From Bacteroidales bacterium UBA1208 (GTDB lineage Bacteria > Bacteroidota > Bacteroidia > Bacteroidales > P3), in contig DBXQ01000018.1 in assembly GCA_002309955.1 (NCBI GenBank), forward strand, positions 1 to 7,788: a stretch of DNA of 7,788 bases, given 5' to 3'. The translations under genes were made by a program, and so were the position numbers. The first letter of the stretch is position 1. Each line of letters starts with the position of its first letter. Under the pieces are notes generated by a model. It searched no databases. It saw nothing but the letters and a program-made list of their open reading frames with translations, and had not been told where the DNA came from. Below are positions 1 through 4,613 of the stretch, one piece after another.

Positions 1-32
1 AGCGACGCTGGGAAAACGAATTCAACAGTTAA
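1..32 (+). CDS. C-terminal end of an upstream gene (partial)
   Basis: The frame starting at base 3 reads RRWENEFNS and stops at TAA 30-32, 11 nt before the next ATG. The tight spacing to the next gene and the hydrophilic tail fit the end of an early phage gene in the same operon. Only ten codons are visible, so no family can be named. The frame starting at base 2 is also open and runs into the next gene, so the assignment of this tail is uncertain. Confidence 0.35.
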   Translation, partial: RRWENEFNS

Positions 33-43
33 ACCAAACAATC

Positions 44-274
44 ATGGAAGAACAATTGAAACAATACATTTTGAAGAAACTTCACGAGGTGGAGAGCGAG
101 AAACACCAAGGAAACCGGTTCCCGGTGCATGTCACCGGCAGGGAACTTGCGGAGCGGGTGATGATTGACATGAACGCTGCGATGGACGACCTGGTGTGTG
201 CCGGTACCGTGACAATGGGCAGAACCCTCAATGACAACTATTACAGTATCACCACCGAGAATGCCTTGGACTAA
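44..274 (+). CDS. Small early-region protein, possible winged-helix fold
   Basis: A 76-residue acidic soluble protein with no signal peptide or membrane segment. Residues 1-20 look like an amphipathic helix. Residues 28-55 (VTGRELAERVMIDMNAAMDD, then LVCAG) resemble the helices of a small helix-turn-helix, and TVTMGRTLNDNYYSI (55-69) looks like a closing beta wing. This pattern suggests a winged-helix DNA- or protein-binding adaptor, but it is inferred from residue pattern only. The ATG at 44 follows an A-rich stretch (accaaacaatc), the usual Bacteroidota start context without a Shine-Dalgarno. It is the first of three small + strand genes with gaps of 18 and 10 nt, so it is probably co-transcribed with them. 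Function unknown. Confidence 0.7.
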   Translation: MEEQLKQYILKKLHEVESEKHQGNRFPVHVTGRELAERVMIDMNAAMDDLVCAGTVTMGRTLNDNYYSITTENALD

Positions 275-292
275 CCATTAAAAACGGATAAG

Positions 293-667
293 ATGAAAAA
301 CAGATTCAAACTGAAACTAAACCAGAACGAATTGGAGGCAATGCACTTCCTTACCATGTGTGTGTGCGCAACAGTGAAAGAAGATGATGTGGCCTTGGTT
401 CCCATGTACGACCTTATGAGTAACCTTGCATTCAGGCTGGTCAATATGTATAAGCCTGAGAAAACGGATTACACGTTGAGATTGTCATCGGTGGAAGCCT
501 ACGTGCTGATGCAGCGTTTTACCAATCCCCATGTTGTATTCATTGTTGGTGGCGATGAGTTCAAAACCTATTTGGTCAGGCGTGTTATCGAAGAGCTGCA
601 ACGCCAGTTCAACCACGAGCTATGCTCTGTAAATGCCGTCCTCAACCACAAACCGTACGGAAAATAA
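293..667 (+). CDS. Hypothetical phage early protein
   Basis: A 124-residue soluble protein that I do not recognise. The N-terminus (MKNRFKLKLNQNELEAMHFL) alternates basic and hydrophobic residues. The middle (60-100) looks like mixed alpha/beta with TLRLSSVEAYVLMQRF and a VVFIVGGDEF strand-turn. The C-terminal third (KTYLVRRVIEELQRQFNHEL) is a likely helix. There is no catalytic motif or membrane segment. The ATG at 293 follows aaaacggataag, an A-rich start context without Shine-Dalgarno. It lies 18 nt after the preceding gene and 10 nt before the next one, so it belongs to the same early transcription unit. Coding is supported by an unbroken frame, good start context and operon spacing. Confidence 0.75.
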   Translation: MKNRFKLKLNQNELEAMHFLTMCVCATVKEDDVALVPMYDLMSNLAFRLVNMYKPEKTDYTLRLSSVEAYVLMQRFTNPHVVFIVGGDEFKTYLVRRVIEELQRQFNHELCSVNAVLNHKPYGK

Positions 668-677
668 TTTATGACCT

Positions 678-932
678 ATGGCATATAACCGAGTAAACAT
701 ATTGAGACACTACAAGGCCATCGTAGAGGAGACCAACAGGCACTACGACCCCGACGTGACCACCTACAAGGGGGTGTGGCGCAAGTACATCTATCCGGTG
801 TACCACATCAGTTACTCGCGTTATATGGTGATTATCTCCACACCGAGGCTTGAGAGCCTGCTGGAGGCCGAGGAAAAGAAGCACGGCAAGTGGAAAGACC
901 CCAACCAAGGAGACCTTTTTGCTGAAAAATGA
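678..932 (+). CDS. Hypothetical phage early protein
   Basis: An 84-residue basic and aromatic-rich protein. The core KYIYPVYHISYSRYMVIIST (35-54) resembles small Bacteroidota phage proteins of the type 'IYPxYxISxxxYYxxL', which could be a short helix-turn-helix, but no named family can be assigned. The tail (EAEEKKHGKWKDPNQGDLFA) is highly charged. ATG 678 is preferred over ATG 671, which gives only a five-codon frame. The gene stops at TGA 930-932, 8 nt before the -33 element of the promoter that drives the antirepressor leader, so it is the last gene before a new transcription unit. Confidence 0.7.
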   Translation: MAYNRVNILRHYKAIVEETNRHYDPDVTTYKGVWRKYIYPVYHISYSRYMVIISTPRLESLLEAEEKKHGKWKDPNQGDLFAEK

Positions 933-940
933 AAAAAATG

Positions 941-971
941 TTTGGACATATCAAAAATTTGTGTACTTTTG
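941..971 (+). promoter_or_regulatory. Bacteroidota-type promoter for the antirepressor leader
   Basis: TTTG at 941-944 (-33 element) is separated by 19 nt from TACTTTTG at 964-971, a full match to the Bacteroidota -7 consensus TAnnTTTG. The transcript should start about 6-8 nt later, near 977-979. This is the best promoter in the window. It points into the leader and gene 1191-1859. Confidence 0.8.
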
Positions 972-975
972 CAGC

Positions 976-1190
976 GCTAAAGTTTATTCTCGGTGGCGGT
1001 TGAACCCGCCCACGCTGCACGTCGGGCTTTTTTTATGCCCGGCGGTGACGATGATACAGGTGTTCGCCCCGTGGTATGGCTGTAATGGCCAACCAAGCCA
1101 TCGAGAAGCTTTAGCAACGGGTAGCGGGCACCTTCTTTTTATGCCCGCCGGCACCCGACCGATTCGGGCAACTGCTAAAATATCTCGAAA
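976..1190 (+). promoter_or_regulatory. Structured 5' leader of the antirepressor gene, candidate RNA switch
   Basis: About 210 nt without a convincing gene but full of complementary segments. State 1: GCTAAAG 976-982 pairs CTTTAGC 1109-1115, and TTCTCG 987-992 pairs CGAGAA 1102-1107, closing a domain with hairpins 995-999/1006-1010, 1021-1027/1037-1043 and 1076-1080/1097-1101. State 2: TCGAGA 1101-1106 pairs TCTCGA 1183-1188, and TTTAGCA 1110-1116 pairs TGCTAAA 1173-1179, closing a domain with hairpin 1124-1129/1143-1148. The two states share strand 1101-1116, so they exclude each other. State 2 ends two bases before the start codon at 1191. A terminator-like hairpin at 1008-1034 lies inside. 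The pairings are seen in the sequence; the switching role is inferred. I cannot name an RNA family. Confidence 0.6.
1008..1034 (+). terminator. Possible intrinsic terminator/attenuator in the leader
   Basis: GCCC 1008-1011 pairs GGGC 1024-1027, and ACG 1012-1014 pairs CGT 1020-1022 with C1023 bulged and a five-base loop. Seven Ts follow directly (1028-1034). It uses bases that also form hairpins 995-1010 and 1021-1043, so those would act as antiterminators. Termination would give an RNA of roughly 55 nt. Confidence 0.45.
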
Positions 1191-1859
1191 ATGGCAGAAA
1201 ACAATCAGACAGCGGGAGAGACCGCAATGCAAACCTTCACCTTCAAGCCCATCAACCAAATTGTGAGGGTAGAAACCATAGCCGGAGAGCCTTGGTTTGT
1301 CGCAAAGGACATTTGCGAAGCACTATCTATCGAAAAGCATCTTAATGCGGTGAGCCGATTAGATGATGACGAAAGGGGGCCCGTAGTAGTGGACACCCTT
1401 GGTGGAAAGCAAACAATGACAGCAGTCAACGAGAGCGGCCTGTACAATCTCATTTTCCAGAGCCGCAAGCCGGAGGCGAAGGCGTTCAGGAAGTGGGTAA
1501 CCGGCGAGGTGCTGCCCTCCATCAGGAAGACGGGTCGGTATGATTTACCGACCCCCAAGCAGACATCCATCCCCCCAAGGGCACGAAGCCGCGAGCTGGG
1601 CAGCTTCTACAACGAGCTGCGCAAATGGGTGAGAAAATCGGATGTGCGGGAGGTGGCCGATGAGAGGGGAATCAGCGAGAAGAGCGTGATGTGCGTGGTG
1701 CGTGGCAACAAGATGGGGATGGACACCCTGAAGCTGCTGACCCCGCTGGCCGATGAGAACCGCCGCAAGGGACGCAGGAGCGACATCAAGCGTATGAGCA
1801 ACTACTATCTCGAACTGTCCCAGCTGAGCCTTGACTTTATGGAAGGAGGTGAGCGATGA
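1191..1859 (+). CDS. BRO-N domain phage antirepressor-like protein
   Basis: A 222-residue protein. Residues 13-118 are a BRO-N/antirepressor domain: TFTFKPINQIVRVETIAGEP, WFVAKDICEAL (35-45), the L-D-D-D-E-R loop (57-62), AVNESGLYNLIFQSRKPEAK (78-97) and a closing KWVTGEVLPSIRKTGRY. In phages this domain usually belongs to antirepressors or DNA-binding regulators that free early or lytic promoters. Residues 150-190 (REVADERGISEKSVMCVVRG) look like a C-terminal helix-turn-helix, unlike the usual KilAC tail. ATG 1191 sits in an A-rich context (cgaaaATG), and an in-frame TAA at 1176 bars longer starts. ATG 1227, with gggagag upstream, is an alternative that would keep the whole BRO-N domain. The gene follows a structured leader and overlaps the next gene by ATGA. 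Confidence 0.85.
   Translation: MAENNQTAGETAMQTFTFKPINQIVRVETIAGEPWFVAKDICEALSIEKHLNAVSRLDDDERGPVVVDTLGGKQTMTAVNESGLYNLIFQSRKPEAKAFRKWVTGEVLPSIRKTGRYDLPTPKQTSIPPRARSRELGSFYNELRKWVRKSDVREVADERGISEKSVMCVVRGNKMGMDTLKLLTPLADENRRKGRRSDIKRMSNYYLELSQLSLDFMEGGER
1841..1859 (+). repeat. Junction repeat copy 1 with perfect Shine-Dalgarno
   Basis: GGAAGGAGGTGAGCGATGA, identical to 2041-2059 and exactly 200 nt away. It holds AAGGAGGTGA, five bases before the ATG at 1856, and ends in the ATGA stop/start overlap. It encodes the shared C-terminus EGGER of the upstream gene. Strong Shine-Dalgarno sites are rarely used in Bacteroidota. Confidence 0.85.
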
Positions 1860-2059
1860 TAATACGCATAAAATACACCAAGGCCATCGACCATGATGGC
1901 GAGATGGAACTTTGGATAAACAACGAAGACCTGTTTGCGATGCTCAACTGCGTCAAACCCCGGGTGCTGGCCGAATACCTTGGAACCAGGATGAAACCGG
2001 AGGAACACCCCGAACAGCTCCTTGTGAACATTTTAGGAGAGGAAGGAGGTGAGCGATGA
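1856..2059 (+). CDS. Hypothetical small phage protein
   Basis: A 67-residue protein that I do not recognise. The N-terminus MIIRIKYTKAIDHDGEMELW suggests one or two beta strands, followed by helices around 24-45 (NNEDLFAMLNCVKPRVLAEY). No catalytic motif or membrane segment is seen. Translation is probably coupled: its ATG overlaps the stop of the antirepressor-like gene (ATGA) and is preceded by AAGGAGGTGA. It ends in the same EGGER residues as the upstream gene because the junction sequence is repeated. A role as accessory to the antirepressor is only suggested by position. Confidence 0.65.
   Translation: MIIRIKYTKAIDHDGEMELWINNEDLFAMLNCVKPRVLAEYLGTRMKPEEHPEQLLVNILGEEGGER
2041..2059 (+). 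repeat. Junction repeat copy 2 with perfect Shine-Dalgarno
   Basis: Second exact copy of the 19-nt sequence at 1841-1859. It again places AAGGAGGTGA just before an ATGA overlap, here for the gene starting at 2056. Confidence 0.85.
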
Positions 2060-2277
2060 AAAAGTATGATTTAAGTATGATTGAGCAACTGCTGACCCGT
2101 GATATAGACCCTTGGTCCCTGGCGGTGATATTGGAAGAGGTTCTGTGGCGCTATGTGGGGTTACTGCTGGCTGGCTACGACGGGCAGGTGCCTAACGAGC
2201 AAGATGCCAATATGGTGTTCGATGTCCGCCAGCTGATAGAAGCGCTGAAGGCAGTGGCACGTTCTGTTGACGATTAG
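2056..2277 (+). CDS. Hypothetical small phage protein, last gene of the + strand operon
   Basis: A 73-residue mostly helical protein of unknown function. A predicted helix at 18-42 (PWSLAVILEEVLWRYVGLLL) is hydrophobic but broken by charged residues and more likely packs in a small bundle than spans a membrane. A second helix (VFDVRQLIEALKAVARS) ends the protein. The start overlaps the upstream stop (ATGA) with a strong Shine-Dalgarno. Its TAG stop (2275-2277) overlaps the stop codon of the convergent - strand gene, so the two transcription units collide here with no gap for a separate terminator. Confidence 0.65.
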   Translation: MKKYDLSMIEQLLTRDIDPWSLAVILEEVLWRYVGLLLAGYDGQVPNEQDANMVFDVRQLIEALKAVARSVDD

Positions 2278-2762
2278 TCGGGCAGTTTAAGACGCACATT
2301 GATGGAGGGCGAGGCCTTAACGGTCTGGCCCTCTTCTGTTACCTGCTCCACCCATGCGGTGGTGAAAGTGAGGGTATAGACGTCGTAGGATTTGTCGCTG
2401 AAGGCTTTTGCCATGTGCGAGCGCGTGAGGGCTTGGGTAGTGTCCGGAACACGCCACCCCTCAAGAGCCTCCATCACGTCCCCCATCACATCAAGGATGT
2501 CGTAGGCATCGTCTTTTGACGAGGCTTTGCCTGATGAACGGACAGTGTGCTGGTCGGCGATGGTGAGGATGATGGTGGCGTTAGCCAGCCTGGTGAGTTG
2601 GGCGGCCTGGGAGTATTCGATGCTGTCAAGGTCTATCAGGCAGCATGGCCACTGCACCGGCGGCTGCGGGATATTGAGCTGTCCCCAGTTTTTGTCGATG
2701 TAACGGAGTGCCGGCACTTTGTCGGCAAGACGGTCCTGGATTTCGAGGAATATCTGTTTCAT
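2274..2762 (-). CDS. Probable Mu gp37-like tail terminator/joining protein
   Basis: A 162-residue protein. Features: an N-terminal helix MKQIFLEIQDRLADKVPALR, a YIDKNWGQLN strand (21-30), PPVQWPCCLIDLDSIEYSQA (34-53), an ANATIILTIAD strand (60-70), a helix with SSKDDAYDILDVMGDVMEAL (81-100), and a final beta part, YDVYTLTFTTAWV (126-138). This length and alternation fit the small tail terminator or head-tail joining proteins found beside gpG-like genes in Bacteroidota prophages, corresponding by position to Mu gp37. It starts inside the stop of the gpG-like gene (ATGA overlap) and is the last gene of the - strand operon. Family identity comes from pattern and context and is less secure than that of its neighbours. 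Confidence 0.65.
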   Translation of the reverse strand: MKQIFLEIQDRLADKVPALRYIDKNWGQLNIPQPPVQWPCCLIDLDSIEYSQAAQLTRLANATIILTIADQHTVRSSGKASSKDDAYDILDVMGDVMEALEGWRVPDTTQALTRSHMAKAFSDKSYDVYTLTFTTAWVEQVTEEGQTVKASPSINVRLKLPD

Positions 2763-3205
2763 TTGTTAAGGGCTTTGTTGATTTCTTCTGTGATCTTCTT
2801 CTCTATGGCAGCGGTCAGCTTAGGGTCTTCGCCGATGAACTGACGTTGCGGGATGCGGACGTTATGTGAACGCCCTGCATTGGAGGTGCCCTCGTTGTGG
2901 GCTTCGGCATACGGAAGGTCGGAGTGAACCACCACATATCCGTCGTGAGGGGTGTACTGTATGGATCGTCCGAGGTTCCCGGTCGGGCCTGTTAGGATTT
3001 TGCGTTTCCCGGCTGCCCCCTTGGCTCCCATAATGCGTCGCTTCACCTCTTTCCATGCTCGCCCGAAGAAGCCTTCCTTCTGGAAGTTCTCCTTGAACAT
3101 GCGCACGGCGAGGTTGCCCAGCTTCTTTGGCAGGTCGCGCTGAAGCTTCAGTTGCAGTTCCCTTTCGAGGTCTTTCAGATGGTGGCTGAAGTCTTGGATT
3201 GTCAT
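2759..3205 (-). CDS. gpG-like phage virion morphogenesis protein
   Basis: A 148-residue basic protein of the Mu gpG / phage virion morphogenesis family, which acts at head completion or the head-tail junction. Family-typical features are an N-terminal helical part with LPKKLGNLAVRMFKENFQKE (25-44), the GFFGRAWKEVKRR segment (45-57), ILTGPTGNLGRSIQY (70-84), VVVHSDLPYAEAHNEG (91-106, the YAxxHNEG motif) and RIPQRQFIGED (117-127) before a C-terminal helix. Length is usual for the family. It follows the MuF gene after a 127-nt gap, the only sizeable gap in the operon, and that gap holds an opposing + strand RNA locus. The ATG at 3205 follows an A/T-rich stretch. Confidence 0.85.
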   Translation of the reverse strand: MTIQDFSHHLKDLERELQLKLQRDLPKKLGNLAVRMFKENFQKEGFFGRAWKEVKRRIMGAKGAAGKRKILTGPTGNLGRSIQYTPHDGYVVVHSDLPYAEAHNEGTSNAGRSHNVRIPQRQFIGEDPKLTAAIEKKITEEINKALNK

Positions 3206-3230
3206 AAATTCAAAAAAAAATTCTCTTTTG

Positions 3231-3261
3231 TGTGTTTGCTATGATATTTTTTGTATTTTTG
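3231..3261 (+). promoter_or_regulatory. Opposing Bacteroidota-type promoter behind the MuF gene
   Basis: TATTTTTG at 3254-3261 fully matches TAnnTTTG and is followed by GCAG, as at the promoter near 971. At 19-nt spacing the -33 position holds TGTG (3231-3234), three of four matching; exact TTTG copies lie at 3227-3230 and 3235-3238 with spacings of 23 and 15. It fires against the surrounding operon. Confidence 0.6.
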
Positions 3262-3266
3262 CAGTC

Positions 3267-3339
3267 TCTAAATAGGCGTGTGCCGCAAGGTTCATGCCAC
3301 ATGTTGAGCCCGATTTATCGGGCTTTCCTATTTTATAGG
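3267..3339 (+). ncRNA. Putative small structured RNA opposite the MuF-gpG gap
   Basis: Downstream of the + strand promoter the sequence folds compactly. GGCGTG 3275-3280 pairs CATGCC 3293-3298 (one G-T), enclosing CC-GCAA-GG (3283-3290), a GNRA tetraloop. GCCCGA 3308-3313 pairs TCGGGC 3318-3323, followed by TTT. AAATAGG 3270-3276 can pair CCTATTT 3327-3333, which can instead form CCTAT/ATAGG 3327-3331/3335-3339. No convincing + strand ORF follows; the best is 23 codons from 3351. The RNA would be about 60-70 nt. Its 3' edge touches the stop codon of the MuF gene on the other strand. It may be a regulatory RNA or the leader of a lost antirepressor gene. Confidence 0.5.
3306..3326 (+). terminator. 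Intrinsic terminator-like hairpin of the small RNA
   Basis: A perfect 6-bp stem, GCCCGA 3308-3313 with TCGGGC 3318-3323 and loop TTTA, extended by A3307-T3324 and G3306-T3325. The T-run is short (3324-3326), then CC and a second T-rich stretch. There is no T-run on the - strand side, so it serves + strand transcription. Confidence 0.55.
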
Positions 3340-4607
3340 TGGTGTATGTCATGTGGTCTGTCTTTGAAATAATACATTATCTTTTTGCCTTCCATCCAAG
3401 GCAGTTTTTTGACTTTGAATAACTCAAGGTGTAATTCCTTTGATTCAGACAGAAATTCAAAAACTACAATGTCTGCATGCTGTTGGTTTATTGCTTTCGA
3501 TGCGTGGTGCCTAATTTGTTTCCAACTACCCACTTGCTTAAGGTCCGCAGGGGTTCCGTTGACAGTAACATCGTAACTCCCGGAAACCGATGTGCGGTAG
3601 GTGACATTGAAGTCATTGGAGGCAAGCGTTCTGCACATACTATGCTCCTTGCCGAACTTTTCTATTTCTTGCTTGTTCTTCTGCCCTTCTTTGATGCGTT
3701 CACGGCTGGTCTGCAGGAACCCTCCCTCAGTACTGAAGTAATCAAGTCTATATTCTTTTGTATTGACGCTTACAAGGCTTTGCAGGCTTGGTAGTTCGGA
3801 CGCTGTCTTATCATCTATCTTGATGTCCTTTGGTGCACGTTTGAAGTAGGGGGCTGTGTCTGTGAATATCTGCCCAGAAGTGGCAGGGTTCTCATCAAGA
3901 CCCGGCTTAACAATGCGGCTGGTGGGGTTGCCATCGGTGGGGTCTTCGTCTGTCTGTTCCCAATCGCATTTGCAGTTCCACAGCGTGCCCGGTTGGTTGG
4001 ATAGCCAGAATGGGTCGTCTTTCGGCCATACCCGGTTGTAGAACGGCATGTGTTCCTCTCTTGGAGTCGCCGATCTGGACGGCAGCCACTTGATGCAGGG
4101 GAACAACCGGCGGTTGTCCTCTTCCTCAAACTGCTGCCATTGTTTTCCGGTTCTGGCACGAGCCACAGCGGTGTTGTACTCTGCAGCCTGGTAACGGTTG
4201 TATTTGTGCAGGATGGCTTTAGGCAAAGCCAAATCCCCGCCCTCTTCTTTCGCCTTTTGGCGTATTTCGTTTGTCGCATGGTAGGCTTTGTATGCCGCAA
4301 ATCGGCTGACATTAGCATGCCACCTTGCGGAAAGGTCTTCGTCATCGATATGGACAGCGTCCACCGCACGGCGGAGGTTGTCGGCATACTTCCGGAACAG
4401 TTCTGGGGATATGGGTCGGTCGTCTGCAAGAATGCCATCAATCAAGGTCTCTTCCTTGGTCTTTTTGGCCAGCCCATAAGAGCCGTTAACCGCCGTTAGA
4501 AAGGTGTTTAAGCACTCTTTAAGCGATTCCGGATTGTCGATGTTGTAGAGCCTGTCAAGGGCGGAGGTCGCAAAGATGCGCGGGCTGGTTTCGCCAGCCC
4601 TTATACG
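3333..4607 (-). CDS. MuF/gp30-like head protein with nuclease-toxin-like C-terminus
   Basis: The frame runs from just inside the portal stop to TAA 3333-3335, 424 codons from the frameshift point. It contains no ATG, GTG or TTG until TTG 4445, which would leave 370 residues. Numbered from that TTG, residues 45-170 carry a Mu-F head morphogenesis domain: SRFAAYKAYHATNEIRQ, YNRYQAAEYNTAVARARTGK, PREEHMPFYNRVWPKDDPFW (128-147) and the paired cysteines of LWNCKC. Mu gpF is a minor head protein that can be ejected with DNA. Residues 225-370 form a separate tail: a helix (RERIKEGQKNKQEIEKFGKE), then YDVTVNGTPADLKQVG (291-306) and QQHADIVVFEF (321-331), the D, K and Q-A-D-VV pattern of BECR/CdiA-C-type RNases. 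MuF proteins with toxin tails are a known phage polymorphic toxin class. The long -1 frame upstream (DRLYNIDNPESLKECLNTF) looks coding, so translation probably enters by frameshift from the portal gene. Confidence 0.8.
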   Translation of the reverse strand, partial: RIRAGETSPRIFATSALDRLYNIDNPESLKECLNTFLTAVNGSYGLAKKTKEETLIDGILADDRPISPELFRKYADNLRRAVDAVHIDDEDLSARWHANVSRFAAYKAYHATNEIRQKAKEEGGDLALPKAILHKYNRYQAAEYNTAVARARTGKQWQQFEEEDNRRLFPCIKWLPSRSATPREEHMPFYNRVWPKDDPFWLSNQPGTLWNCKCDWEQTDEDPTDGNPTSRIVKPGLDENPATSGQIFTDTAPYFKRAPKDIKIDDKTASELPSLQSLVSVNTKEYRLDYFSTEGGFLQTSRERIKEGQKNKQEIEKFGKEHSMCRTLASNDFNVTYRTSVSGSYDVTVNGTPADLKQVGSWKQIRHHASKAINQQHADIVVFEFLSESKELHLELFKVKKLPWMEGKKIMYYFKDRPHDIHHL

Positions 4608-4613
4608 AAAGGG
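4582..4613 (-). promoter_or_regulatory. Candidate -1 programmed ribosomal frameshift signal
   Basis: On the - strand, in portal frame, C CCT TTC (4613-4607) is an X XXY YYZ slippery heptamer. Six nt (GTATAA, holding the portal stop 4603-4601) separate it from a perfect 7-bp stem, GGGCTGG 4600-4594 with CCAGCCC 4588-4582, loop CGAAA. The -1 frame is closed by TGA 4616-4614 just before the heptamer and open after it through the MuF gene. Pro and Phe tRNAs re-pair fully after slipping (CCC, TTT). No T-run follows the hairpin, so it is not a terminator. Confidence 0.65.

Noticed and set aside
971..1018. GCAGCG 971-976 / CGCTGC 1013-1018 as a leader stem
   Set aside because: The left arm lies at or before the expected transcription start, so it would not be in the RNA. 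As a DNA inverted repeat, six bases is too short to call.
850..1266. A 138-codon + strand open frame covering the leader
   Set aside because: It runs through the promoter and the structured leader and overlaps genes on both sides in another frame. Its composition is not protein-like.
3351..3422. A 23-codon + strand frame after the second promoter cassette
   Set aside because: Very short, antisense to the toxin tail, and beyond the terminator-like hairpin; no support as a gene.
3815..4441. A 208-codon - strand open frame within the MuF gene
   Set aside because: It overlaps the recognisable Mu-F domain in another frame and has a low-complexity T/P/R-rich product.
4582..4600. Hairpin after the portal stop as a transcription terminator
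   Set aside because: No T-run follows on either strand, and the MuF coding frame passes through it.
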